From Larkinella soli (lineage in GTDB: Bacteria > Bacteroidota > Bacteroidia > Cytophagales > Spirosomataceae), in NCBI RefSeq assembly GCF_003703975.1, contig NZ_QTJY01000013.1, positions 158,387-222,386 on the forward strand: a stretch of 64,000 nt of DNA, given 5' to 3'. The position numbers and the translations under genes were made by a program. The first letter of the stretch is position 1. Every line of letters begins with the position of its first letter. This document shows, in pieces, positions 17,746-25,995 of this stretch. The notes under the pieces were generated by a model. The model did not search any database, was not told the origin of the DNA, and was given only the letters and a program-made list of their open reading frames with translations.

Positions 17746-19218
17746 CTATAGAAATTCTTTCGCCACCTCATCCGCCACCACCAAACCGGAAATCAACGAA
17801 GGCGGTACACCCGGTCCCGGGACGGTCAGCTGACCCGTGTAGAACAAGTTGTTTACCCTCTTGTTCTTAAGAGTCGGCTTTAATAGGGCGGTCTGCCGCA
17901 GGGTGTTGGCCAATCCATAGGCATTTCCCCGAAAAGCATGATAGTCCGCAATGAAATTACTGTGCGCATAGCTGCGCCGAAAAACGACATGCTCCCGGAT
18001 CGGCTCCCCGACGAATCGCTCCAGACGCTCCATCACCAGCTGGTAATAGTGCTCGCGGGTTTCTTCCGGGTCATTCAGGTCCGGCGCCACCGGGATCAGG
18101 ATGAACAGATTCTCCATGCCTTCCGGCGCCACCGACGGGTCGGTTTTCGACGGAGCCGATACGTAAAACAGCGGTCGGGTCGGCCACTGCGGTTTTTCGT
18201 AAATCTCGACCGCATGCTGCCGGAAATCCTCGTCGAAAAACAGGTTGTGATGCTGCAGCCGCGGAACCCGCTTCCCGACGCCGATGTAGAACAGCAGCGA
18301 GGAAGGCGCCATGACCCGGGTTTGCCAGTAACTGTCCGGATAATTTCGCCAGGCCGGTTCCAGCAGCTTACTTTCCACGTGGTGATAATCGGCCCCGGCA
18401 ATCACCACATCCGCCTTGAATGATCCCTGATAGGTTTCTACTCTGTTGGCTATACCTTTTGTTACATCAATTTGTTTAACAGGATGGTTTAATAAAATTT
18501 TCACCCCCTTTTCCTCCGCCAGCCTGACCATTGCCTTGACGATCTCGTGCATACCGCCCATCGGATACCACGTACCCATGGAAATCTCGGCGTAGTTCAT
18601 CAGACTATATAAAGCAGGCGTATTCTGCGGAGTGGCCCCCAGAAAAAGTATGGGAAACTCCATCAGCTGCAGCAGACGCTCATCGGAGAAGTATTTACGG
18701 ACGTGGGCGGCAAAGGATTGAAACACGTCGAGCCGGGTGACGTCGGCCAGCAGGCGGAGGCTCATGAATTCGGAAACCCGACGGCTGGGCTTCCAGACAA
18801 AGTTATTCATGCCGACCTCGTACTTATAGGCCGCCTGTTTCAGAAAGTCGAGCAGCCGCCGGCCGGCGCCGGGCTCCATGGATTCGAAGAGTTGCTGAAG
18901 ATTCTCGACCCCCGCCGGCAGACTGACGGCCTCGTCGGGTCCAAAAATGACGGCATAGGACGGGTCCAGACGCACCAGATCGTAATAATCGGATGGTTTT
19001 TTGCCGAAACGGCCGAAGTAATTTTCGAAGACGTCGGGCATCCAGTACCAGCTGGGACCCATATCGAAGGCGAAGCCGTCCTGGTGGAACATACGGGCCC
19101 GCCCGCCCGGCTGATCGTTCTTTTCGAGAATGGTGACCTGAAATCCCTTATCGGCCAGGCTGGTCGCAACCGACAGGCCGGCGAAACCGGCCCCGATGAC
19201 AATCACTTCTTTAGGCAT
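17746..19218 (-). CDS. crtI: phytoene desaturase
   Basis: CrtI introduces double bonds into phytoene toward lycopene. The 490-residue protein opens with an FAD-binding GAGFAGL motif (about 9-15) and a GGRAR-containing second dinucleotide segment. Near the C-terminus it has a family-typical stretch ending PGPGVPPSLISGLVVADEV. The ATG at 19218 is preferred to the ATG at 19233, which would add five residues. It is the first gene of crtI-crtB. The window does not hold crtY/crtZ, so the final carotenoid cannot be predicted. Confidence 0.93.
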   Translation of the reverse strand: MPKEVIVIGAGFAGLSVATSLADKGFQVTILEKNDQPGGRARMFHQDGFAFDMGPSWYWMPDVFENYFGRFGKKPSDYYDLVRLDPSYAVIFGPDEAVSLPAGVENLQQLFESMEPGAGRRLLDFLKQAAYKYEVGMNNFVWKPSRRVSEFMSLRLLADVTRLDVFQSFAAHVRKYFSDERLLQLMEFPILFLGATPQNTPALYSLMNYAEISMGTWYPMGGMHEIVKAMVRLAEEKGVKILLNHPVKQIDVTKGIANRVETYQGSFKADVVIAGADYHHVESKLLEPAWRNYPDSYWQTRVMAPSSLLFYIGVGKRVPRLQHHNLFFDEDFRQHAVEIYEKPQWPTRPLFYVSAPSKTDPSVAPEGMENLFILIPVAPDLNDPEETREHYYQLVMERLERFVGEPIREHVVFRRSYAHSNFIADYHAFRGNAYGLANTLRQTALLKPTLKNKRVNNLFYTGQLTVPGPGVPPSLISGLVVADEVAKEFL

Positions 19219-19299
19219 TTCCTTTCCGGACACGGGGTCCGCAGCTTATGTGAAACGGTGGTGAATCCAGTCAAACGGGGCAGGACCCCCTAAAACCAA

Positions 19300-19328
19300 A
19301 AAAGTTAGACGGAAACCATCTAACTTTT
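19300..19328 (-). terminator. intrinsic terminator of the ECF sigma gene
   Basis: AAAAGTTAGA pairs with TCTAACTTTT around a 9-base loop; on the minus strand a TTTTT run ends the structure. It lies between the sigma gene and crtI, so the two are probably separate transcription units. Confidence 0.8.
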
Positions 19329-19431
19329 CGGAACCTTCCTCTTTTTTAACCAAAAACTACTCAATCAGTATTTTCAGTCGTAGTCTTCTTCCACATTCTA
19401 TTTCCGAAGTATTGTAGTCAGACTACGGTAA

Positions 19432-19944
19432 TCAGGCCTGATAGGCATAGACTTTCAGCTTGTCTTTCAGTTCCTTGCGGGCGATGTGAATCCGGTTTTT
19501 AACCGTTCCGATAGGGATATCCAGACGAGCAGCGATTTCGTGGTATTTGAAGCCCCGGAAGTGCATCATGAACGGCGTGCGGTAGGTTTCATCGAGTGAA
19601 TTCACGGCACGGTTGATGTCATCCTGAGCGAAGGTGGAATAGGCCCCGTTGTCGGTGCTGCTATCCAGCGAGTTGATGTAGTGCAGATTGTCCGTCGTGT
19701 CGATGAAGGTGTTCTTACGAACCATCCGCTGGTAATTGGTGATGAACGTGTTTTTCATGATGGTATACAACCACGCTTTCAGGTTGGTACCATCCGTGTA
19801 TTTATCACGATTCGTGAAGGCTTTCAGTAAAGTGTCCTGCAGTAAGTCATTCGCGTCTTCTACATCTTTCGTTAAACGCAGGGCAAAAGGCTTCAGCGAC
19901 TTTGAAACTTTGCCGATATGGTAAGTGAACTCAAGTGCTGTCAT
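19432..19944 (-). CDS. ECF sigma factor
   Basis: This 170-residue protein has sigma region 2 (about 10-75: FALRLTKDVEDANDLLQDTLLKAF, AWLYTIMKNTFITNYQR) and region 4 (about 110-165: LDETYRTPFMMHFRGFKYHEIAARLDIPIGTVKNRIHIARKEL, in pieces). It lacks an obvious adjacent anti-sigma gene. A close match to a Bacteroidota promoter is present (TTG-N21-TAGATTTG on the minus strand, 19970-20001). It is upstream of crtI but separated from it by a terminator, so control of carotenoid genes is not shown by the sequence. Confidence 0.92.
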   Translation of the reverse strand: MTALEFTYHIGKVSKSLKPFALRLTKDVEDANDLLQDTLLKAFTNRDKYTDGTNLKAWLYTIMKNTFITNYQRMVRKNTFIDTTDNLHYINSLDSSTDNGAYSTFAQDDINRAVNSLDETYRTPFMMHFRGFKYHEIAARLDIPIGTVKNRIHIARKELKDKLKVYAYQA

Positions 19945-19969
19945 GGTTAGTTGAAATTTTTTGTTGAAC

Positions 19970-20001
19970 CAAATCTATTCACCTATTAAACAACAATGCA
20001 A
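19970..20001 (-). promoter_or_regulatory. promoter of the ECF sigma gene
   Basis: On the minus strand TTG (20001-19999), 21 bases, then TAGATTTG (19977-19970) fits the Bacteroidota housekeeping promoter. The -7 box ends 26 bases before the ATG. Confidence 0.6.
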
Positions 20002-20123
20002 CCAAAAGAACCAAAAATTTTTTTCACCCCCCTCAGACCCGCTTAATTAAATGAAAAACAGCTTTTTAAAAATCACGAATTGAGCCAACGGACCAGACTG
20101 ACCAATTGATTAAGCGGCAGAAA

Positions 20124-20185
20124 GTGTGGAATTTTTCCCACAGTGTGTGGAATAGGTGGTCCATAGTTTGTTTAATATTCCACAC
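20124..20185. repeat. GTGTGGAAT repeat cluster
   Basis: GTGTGGAAT occurs at 20124-20132 and 20145-20153 (direct), and its complement ATTCCACAC at 20177-20185. The last two extend to a perfect 10-base inverted repeat (GTGTGGAATA / TATTCCACAC). Further TCCCACA and TTCCACA fragments lie nearby. The role is unknown; it could be an operator, or a cluster of variant DnaA boxes. Confidence 0.6.
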
Positions 20186-20276
20186 CTCAAAGTTAAACAA
20201 AAATAATCGGCTTCCACAAAATCCCGATAAAAATTATTCGATTGAGAAGCGAAGTACGATTCGAAAACAGATAAAC

Positions 20277-20313
20277 TTGTTGCAACGTAGTTGCAAATTT
20301 AATAAATTTGCAA
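20277..20313 (+). promoter_or_regulatory. promoter with overlapping TTGCAA palindromes
   Basis: A Bacteroidota promoter fits here: TTG at 20280-20282 (also 20277-20279), then TAAATTTG at 20303-20310, spacing 20. It is covered by two inverted repeats: TTGCAAC-GTA-GTTGCAA (20280-20296) and TTGCAAATTT-AAT-AAATTTGCAA (20291-20313). The hexamer TTGCAA occurs at 20280, 20291 and 20308. A repressor binding here would block RNA polymerase. By analogy this could be a Fur/Zur-type site, which is inference. Confidence 0.7.
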
Positions 20314-20334
20314 CCTGCTTAAATTGACAACTCG

Positions 20335-22668
20335 TTGAAAAACAGGCTAAAAAGGATTTTTTTTAATACTTTTCTGTTTTCTCTGCTTTTGTTGGGGAAC
20401 GGTTTCCCCACTGTGGCCCAGCTTCGGTGCGACTGTACGGTCCGGGGACTCGTGCTGGACAAGGAGACGCGGCAGCCCCTGTCCGGTGCGGCCGTCTTCA
20501 TCAAAGAGTTGAACAAAGGCACCACGACCGATACCCTTGGTGTATACCGGATTGATAACCTCTGCCAGGGCCGTTATACGCTGATAAGCAGGATTCTCGG
20601 TTATCGCGAGTCGGCCCAGACGATCGTGCTGGAACATACCTCGGAGCAGAACCTGCTGCTCGATGAAGCCGACGTCCACCTGCAGGACATCAACGTCACG
20701 GCCCAGCGCACCGACGTCACGGCCGGCCAGACGGTTTCGACCCTGGAGGGAAAATCGCTCGACCAGACCCGCGGGCGGTCGCTGGGCGAAGCGTTGCAGG
20801 GGCTTACCGGCATAACCACCCTTCAGACCGGGTCGTCTATCGCCAAACCGGTCATTCACGGTATGCACAGCAATCGTGTCCTGATTCTGAACAACGGCGT
20901 CCGGCAGGAGGGCCAGCAATGGGGTTCGGAACATGCCCCGGAGATCGACCCGTTCGTGGCCGGCCGGATCAAGGTGGTGAAAGGGGCCGCGGGGGTGCAA
21001 TACGGCCCCGACGCCATCGGCGGGGTCATTCTGGTCGAACCGGCTCCCCTGCCGGTGACGCCCGGCATCCGGGGTGAACTGAACGGGGTCGGGTTCAGCA
21101 ACGGCCGTCAGGGAGTTGCATCCCTTCAGACCGAGGGAGCAGCAGGCAAAGGATTCAGCTGGCGGGTTCAGGGAACGATCAAACGGGGCGGCTCGCTTCG
21201 CACCCCGAATTATTTTCTCGACAATACGGGCATCGCCGAACGGAACTTCTCGGCCTCGGCGGGATACCGGACGTCCCGGTTTCGCTCCGAACTGTTTTAC
21301 AGCCGCTTCACGACCCGGCTCGGAATTTTTTCCGGCTCCCATATCGGCAGCCTGACCGACCTGCAGAAGGTGCTTGAAAACGGAGAACCGCTCGTTAAAA
21401 CCGGCTTCAGCTACCGCATCGACCGTCCGTATCAGCAAATTCGACATGACCTGCTCAAATGGCGGACCGCCTGGAAGCCGAAAGCCGGCGGTGAACTCAG
21501 CCTGACGCTGGCCCGGCAGTTCGACGACCGCTCCGAATATGATCTTCACCGGCCTAAAAACGACTCCCTGGCGGCCCTGAACCGGCCCGAACTCCGGTTT
21601 CAGCTCACCACTTTTACCGGCGATGCGGTTTTCGAGCACAAACCGGTCGACGGCCGGCTCCAGGGCCGTATCGGCCTGAGCGGTCTGTACCAGTTCAACA
21701 TCATGAACGGACGTCCGCTCATTCCGAACTTCCGGACTTACCATGCCGGGATTTTCTGGATCGAGAAGCTGAAGGTAAACCGGTGGGAATACGAAGCCGG
21801 CCTGCGCTATGACTATCGCCGTATGCAGGTGTTCCGGTATGAACGGCAGACGCTGGAAACACCGGTTTTCGTTTTCGGCAACCTGTCGGGGACTGTCGGC
21901 GCAGCTTACAGCCCGTCCGAACAATGGACGACGCGCTTCCATGCCGGAACCTCCTGGCGTGCGCCCAACGTCAGCGAACTGTTCAGCGACGGCGTTCACC
22001 ACGGCGCGGCCGCCTACGAGCGGGGCGACCGGACCCTCCGGCCCGAGGTGGCCTACAACCTGAATCTAAGTGCGGAATATACCGGAAAGCGGCTCCAGGC
22101 GGAGGTAAGCCTGTTTTACAATACCATCAGGAATTATATTTATCTGAAGCCTCAGCCGGAGCCGATCCTGACGATCCGGGGGGCCTTTCCGGCTTTCCGC
22201 TACACCCAGACCAACGCGCTCTATACCGGTCTGGACGCAAGCCTGACGGCGCAGCTATGGCCCCGGCTCAGCGGCACCTCCAAATTATCGCTGCTGTACG
22301 TTCAGGACCGGATCAACCGTCAGCCGCTGGTGATGACCCCGCCCAACCGCTGGGAAAACGGCCTGCGCTACGAGATCGGCAAATGGGGACGTCTGCGGGA
22401 AACCTTTGTCGGCGTCGAAAACCGGTGGGTGGCCCGGCAGAATCGGGTGCCAGAAAACAGCGACTTTGCCCCGCCCCCGCCCGCCTACGCCCTCTGGAGC
22501 CTGAGTGCCGGCCTTTCCCTCCCCGTCCGGCCCGAGCGGGCCGTCGAACTGGGTCTGACGGTGACCAACCTTTTCAATACGCGCTACCGCGATTACCTGA
22601 ACCGCTTCCGGTATTATGCCGACGATCCGGGCCGGAATATCTCGGTGCGGGCGAAATGGAGATTTTAA
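20335..22668 (+). CDS. TonB-dependent outer membrane receptor with TTG start
   Basis: This 777-residue receptor has a signal peptide (ending Pro-Thr-Val-Ala, then Gln), an N-terminal carboxypeptidase-like regulatory domain (about 35-115: VRGLVLDKETRQPLSGAAVFI, GYRES), a plug (about 120-245, with VIHGMHSNRVLILNNGVRQEGQQW in pieces) and a C-terminal beta-barrel ending in aromatic Phe. The plug motif resembles receptors of the ZnuD-like zinc type, so a metal substrate is possible. The only start is TTG at 20335: the codon four places upstream is a stop (TAA), and no in-frame ATG or GTG fits the signal peptide. The -7 box is 24 bases away. Its last 4 bases overlap the convergent gene. Confidence 0.88.
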   Translation: MKNRLKRIFFNTFLFSLLLLGNGFPTVAQLRCDCTVRGLVLDKETRQPLSGAAVFIKELNKGTTTDTLGVYRIDNLCQGRYTLISRILGYRESAQTIVLEHTSEQNLLLDEADVHLQDINVTAQRTDVTAGQTVSTLEGKSLDQTRGRSLGEALQGLTGITTLQTGSSIAKPVIHGMHSNRVLILNNGVRQEGQQWGSEHAPEIDPFVAGRIKVVKGAAGVQYGPDAIGGVILVEPAPLPVTPGIRGELNGVGFSNGRQGVASLQTEGAAGKGFSWRVQGTIKRGGSLRTPNYFLDNTGIAERNFSASAGYRTSRFRSELFYSRFTTRLGIFSGSHIGSLTDLQKVLENGEPLVKTGFSYRIDRPYQQIRHDLLKWRTAWKPKAGGELSLTLARQFDDRSEYDLHRPKNDSLAALNRPELRFQLTTFTGDAVFEHKPVDGRLQGRIGLSGLYQFNIMNGRPLIPNFRTYHAGIFWIEKLKVNRWEYEAGLRYDYRRMQVFRYERQTLETPVFVFGNLSGTVGAAYSPSEQWTTRFHAGTSWRAPNVSELFSDGVHHGAAAYERGDRTLRPEVAYNLNLSAEYTGKRLQAEVSLFYNTIRNYIYLKPQPEPILTIRGAFPAFRYTQTNALYTGLDASLTAQLWPRLSGTSKLSLLYVQDRINRQPLVMTPPNRWENGLRYEIGKWGRLRETFVGVENRWVARQNRVPENSDFAPPPPAYALWSLSAGLSLPVRPERAVELGLTVTNLFNTRYRDYLNRFRYYADDPGRNISVRAKWRF

Positions 22669-23495
22669 CGGGGTCGGTAAAAGAACTTCAGCGGGTCGTC
22701 ATACCTGAACGCATATCCAACGGTTTGCTGCAACTCCCGGGAACTGATGATTTTAAACGGGGCCGGAGTTTCAGGTTCGGTGAAGGTGGGTAGTTCGTAG
22801 CCGAAATCTTCGCTGTTTTTCCGGTAAACAGCCTCCCGCGTGGGGTGCCGGGGTGCCACCACGTTGAACGTCCGGCCGGGCTGCGGTTGCCGCAGCAGAG
22901 CCTCAAGTACGGCGACTCCATCGTCCCGGTGTATATAGTTGACCGGCACGGCTCCCGTGGTCAGCCCTTTCTTCCCGGCCACATAGCGCCCCGGAATCCG
23001 GTCATACCCCAGCAGACCGCCGAACCGCAGGACGGTCGTATGGCCCAGCGCCAGCAGTTCCAGTTCCGCTTCCACATAGGCCGGTGCCGCCGACTGCCCG
23101 GGTACCACCACGTCCGATTCGGTCATTTCCCGGTTCAGGTCCGGATAGACCGAAGTGGAACTTATATACATAAGGTACGGCGGAAGCGTGTCCGTTTCCC
23201 GGAACAACCGGACGAGGTTTCGGATCTGTTCGGGATGAAACCCGTCGCCCATCTGCCCGGCTTTAGGCGGTATATTGATGATGAGGGCATCGGCGGTCAG
23301 AAAATCCCGGAGATGTTCGCCTTCCGGCTGCGGATTCAGCCGGAGCAGGAAGGGACGAATCCCCTTTTGTTCGAGCAGCGCCAGTTTTTCGGCGGAAGTC
23401 GTGCTGCCTTTCACCTGAAAACCGGCCTGCACAAGCCGTTCGGCCAGCGGCAGCCCCAGCCAGCCGCAGCCCAGAATGCTTATCGTTGAGAACAT
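22665..23495 (-). CDS. NAD(P)-binding SDR-like protein (YeeZ-like)
   Basis: This protein has 276 residues with an N-terminal Rossmann motif, ILGCGWLGLPLAERL (Gly-x-Gly-x-x-Gly at about 9-14), and a 'YISSTSVYPDL' segment with the Ser/Tyr region of extended SDR/epimerase-like proteins. It lacks the classical YxxxK arrangement in an obvious place, so enzymatic activity is uncertain. It ends convergently with the TonB receptor with a 4-base overlap of stop codons. It is directly downstream of the serine hydrolase gene (4-base gap), so those two are probably co-transcribed. Related proteins are often annotated as NAD-dependent epimerase/dehydratase. Confidence 0.75.
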   Translation of the reverse strand: MFSTISILGCGWLGLPLAERLVQAGFQVKGSTTSAEKLALLEQKGIRPFLLRLNPQPEGEHLRDFLTADALIINIPPKAGQMGDGFHPEQIRNLVRLFRETDTLPPYLMYISSTSVYPDLNREMTESDVVVPGQSAAPAYVEAELELLALGHTTVLRFGGLLGYDRIPGRYVAGKKGLTTGAVPVNYIHRDDGVAVLEALLRQPQPGRTFNVVAPRHPTREAVYRKNSEDFGYELPTFTEPETPAPFKIISSRELQQTVGYAFRYDDPLKFFYRPR

Positions 23496-23499
23496 GGCA

Positions 23500-24921
23500 T
23501 CAGTTTTTTTCCAGGAGGCTGAGCAGCCCGGCGGTCAGGGTATCAATCGGGTTCTGGCTGTTGGTCAGGAGGACGACGGCCGTCCGGCGGTCCGGATTAA
23601 ACGCCGTGAAAGTGACGAAGCCGCCGGTTCCTCCCTGGTGCCAGTACCAGGGGCGGGCGGCTTCGGTCCGGCGGTGCCAGCCCAATCCGACGGAAGTATC
23701 GCCGTTTTTAAACGTAGTTTCCTGAGTCTGCTTCATGGCGCTGACCAGTCTGGCCGGGCCATTACCCAGTTCTGCTTTCAGATACCGGATCAGGTCCCGC
23801 ACGTCGGACCGAATCCCTCCGGCCGCCGTCAGGGCCTGAAATTCCCAGGACGACACCGGGTTACCCTTCGCGTCGTGCCCCTGCGCAAAAGCCGCCTTGT
23901 CCTGATCACCCAGCGCGATGACCGTATGTTCCATTCCGAGCGGCCGGGTAATGCGCTCCCGCACCAGTTCTTCAAAGGGTTTCCCGGCGACATTTTCCAG
24001 GACCGTTCCCAGCAGACCGACGGCCAGGTTGGAGTACTCATACTGTTCGCCGGGCCGGCGCGGAAGGGTAACGGTTTTCAGAAAGGCATACAGTTCCTTC
24101 CGACCGTAGTGCCGGTAGGGATTGTTCATATTCGTGGCAAAGGTGAACAGGTTGGCCGGAAGCCGGGGCAGCCCGGAGGTATGATTGGACAGCGTTTTCA
24201 GCGTCACGGGAATACCGTCTTTCTGTAGGGCCGGGATGGAGTCGGGCAGATACCGGTTAATCGGATCGTCGAGCCGCACTTCTCCACGCCGGACCGCGTC
24301 CATCAGCAGCGTTGCCGTGAAAGTCTTGGTAATCGACCCGATTTCAAACAGGGTCGTTTCGTCGGGAATCTTTCCGCTATCCCGTCCGGTTTCTCCATAT
24401 CCGTAGACCCAGAGGCTGTCGTTCCGGAGCAGGCCGATGGACAGACCGACGGTATTCTGCCGACGGATATAGGGCTGCACCACCGTATCCACCTCCCGGT
24501 CGAAGGCCGTCCGGAGCGGATTGCTGCTGAGCGCGGGGGTCTTCCGGTCGGGCAGATCCTCTTCAAAAGGCCGGAACAGGAATGTATGCAATTTGCCTTG
24601 AGCATCCAGGCTGAGGTGGAAATCCATCTTTGCCCGCTCGAATACCGCCTTATACCGAACCACCTCCCCCGCCGTACTTCTCCGCTCCACCGATTTCCAC
24701 CGACCGGTCTGGCCGAACAGCCCGCCGGTCACCAGCCGGAACTGTTCCGCCGAAATCTGCCGGCGGAAAACCTCGCCGGCCAACGCATAGATGGAATCGG
24801 GCTGCCGGTCATTGTAATGCCGACGGACCAGAGAAGCCACCGAATCCGGCGGGAGATGCCGGCCGCTCTGGGCCTGGGCCAGTTGTGCCAGAAGGGTGAA
24901 AATTAAAATCAGGCGTTTCAT
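23500..24921 (-). CDS. exported serine hydrolase of the beta-lactamase/PBP family
   Basis: This 473-residue protein has a signal peptide ending Leu-Ala-Gln-Ala (Gln follows). The N-terminal region (about 30-125) looks like a DUF3887-type domain. The C-terminal part is a class C beta-lactamase-like fold with SITK (Ser196-Lys199), YSN (Tyr296-Ser-Asn298) and HQGG (about 417) as the catalytic triplet motifs. A peptidase or esterase role is as likely as penicillin binding; the family is functionally mixed. It shares a transcription unit with the downstream SDR-like gene. Confidence 0.85.
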   Translation of the reverse strand: MKRLILIFTLLAQLAQAQSGRHLPPDSVASLVRRHYNDRQPDSIYALAGEVFRRQISAEQFRLVTGGLFGQTGRWKSVERRSTAGEVVRYKAVFERAKMDFHLSLDAQGKLHTFLFRPFEEDLPDRKTPALSSNPLRTAFDREVDTVVQPYIRRQNTVGLSIGLLRNDSLWVYGYGETGRDSGKIPDETTLFEIGSITKTFTATLLMDAVRRGEVRLDDPINRYLPDSIPALQKDGIPVTLKTLSNHTSGLPRLPANLFTFATNMNNPYRHYGRKELYAFLKTVTLPRRPGEQYEYSNLAVGLLGTVLENVAGKPFEELVRERITRPLGMEHTVIALGDQDKAAFAQGHDAKGNPVSSWEFQALTAAGGIRSDVRDLIRYLKAELGNGPARLVSAMKQTQETTFKNGDTSVGLGWHRRTEAARPWYWHQGGTGGFVTFTAFNPDRRTAVVLLTNSQNPIDTLTAGLLSLLEKN

Positions 24922-25158
24922 AAAATCAGGCAGGGAATTTGCTACTCCCTAAAGTACTATTTTCTTTTTTGATCGACGATTAAACTTAACCGAAGCGAGT
25001 CTATCTAAAGAATGCAATCAACCGAAGGATCTATGCCGGTTTTGCAATTTTACAATAGGAATTATTAAAAATTAATTAATCCAACAGTATGATATACAGG
25101 CAACTGGTTTTCGTGTTATTTTTATAAAAATCCAACGTAACCATAAACGTACAACCCA

Positions 25159-25905
25159 ATGGAAGAGAAAGCGGAGTTGATACCGGGCATATACAATTAT
25201 TGTGATTCGTGGTGTGAACGGTGCCTGTTTACCAAACGGTGCCGGAATTTCTCTCAACACTATCCTGATGGTCTCAAGCAGCAGGATATGGATGCGGAAA
25301 CGCTGGTGAAACGACTGATGGAAGCGTTGGAACAGACGAAGGCGTATGTTCATAAAGCCCGGCAGCGGGAAGCCCTGTCGGAGGCCCAGGTCGTGACGCA
25401 GGAAGCAGAAGCGGCCGGTCTGTACGCCAATGAGCCGAAGAAAAGCCCGCTGGCCGCCCTGTGTGACGAATACCTGCGCGAAACGGCCGTCTGGCTGAAG
25501 GAAGAGAAGGACCTGCTCCGGCAGGCCGGCCATCAGCAGGCCTTCGAGGTGAATCTGGGCCTTCGGTCGGAAGAGGAAGCCCTCGGGCTGCTGAACACGC
25601 TCAAGGATGCCTGGGAAATCATCAAATGGTATCGTACGCTCATCCCGGTGAAGGTGATCTCCGCCCTGCAGATCAACCAGTCGCCGGACGGCAATAAAAC
25701 CCTGTCGGAGTATTTCAACGGCAAGGCGAAACTGGTGCTGGTCAGCGTGGATCGCTCGCTGCTGGCCTGGCACACGCTGCTGAACAACTACCCGGAAAAG
25801 ACCGACGAGGTGCTGGATATGCTGGTGCTGCTCGACCGGATTCGCCGGCAGATGGAAGGAACGTTTCCCGATGCCCGGACTTTTCTCCGGCCGGGTCTGG
25901 ATTAA
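25159..25905 (+). CDS. uncharacterised protein with N-terminal CX3CX2CX5C motif
   Basis: This protein has 248 residues, no signal peptide and a mostly helical composition. The N-terminus has YNYCDSWCERCLFTKRC, so Cys15, Cys19, Cys22 and Cys28 are spaced CX3CX2CX5C. The first three match the spacing used by radical SAM iron-sulfur clusters, but no SAM-binding glycine motif or barrel is seen, and the set could equally bind zinc. The remainder has no motif I recognise. It stands alone, followed by its own terminator. Function unknown. Confidence 0.75.
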   Translation: MEEKAELIPGIYNYCDSWCERCLFTKRCRNFSQHYPDGLKQQDMDAETLVKRLMEALEQTKAYVHKARQREALSEAQVVTQEAEAAGLYANEPKKSPLAALCDEYLRETAVWLKEEKDLLRQAGHQQAFEVNLGLRSEEEALGLLNTLKDAWEIIKWYRTLIPVKVISALQINQSPDGNKTLSEYFNGKAKLVLVSVDRSLLAWHTLLNNYPEKTDEVLDMLVLLDRIRRQMEGTFPDARTFLRPGLD

Positions 25906-25925
25906 TAAACCAACTGATTGAATTG

Positions 25926-25965
25926 AAAAGCCGGCGGGAAACCTTTCCCGGCCGGCCTTTTTTTA
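25926..25965 (+). terminator. terminator of the Cys-motif protein gene
   Basis: GCCGGCGGGAAA pairs with TTTCCC and GCCGGC (one extra G bulged) around a 2-base loop, followed by TTTTTTT on the + strand. It is between convergent genes, 25 bases after the stop codon. Confidence 0.8.
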
Positions 25966-25995
25966 TGCCCACGGTGAAGTGATTTCCGCAGAAGA

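Larger units (their letters stand above)
19945..20334. other. 390-base regulatory intergenic region between the sigma gene and the TonB receptor
   Basis: This divergent region contains the sigma promoter on its left, and on its right a cluster of GTGTGGAAT repeats (20124-20185) followed by nested TTGCAA palindromes and the TonB receptor promoter. It is AT-rich and has no credible coding sequence. The individual sites are listed separately. Confidence 0.8.

Noticed and set aside
19945..20334. Replication origin
   Set aside because: TGTGGAAT is close to but not the DnaA box consensus, dnaA is not here, and skew cannot be judged from this window alone. Kept only as an alternative for the repeat cluster.
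20347..22002. 551-residue frame opposite the TonB receptor
   Set aside because: It lies wholly within a clear TonB receptor and has no recognisable motifs.
24922..25158. Riboswitch or small RNA in the gap before the Cys-motif gene
   Set aside because: AT-rich, without a stable hairpin or known aptamer motif that I can see.
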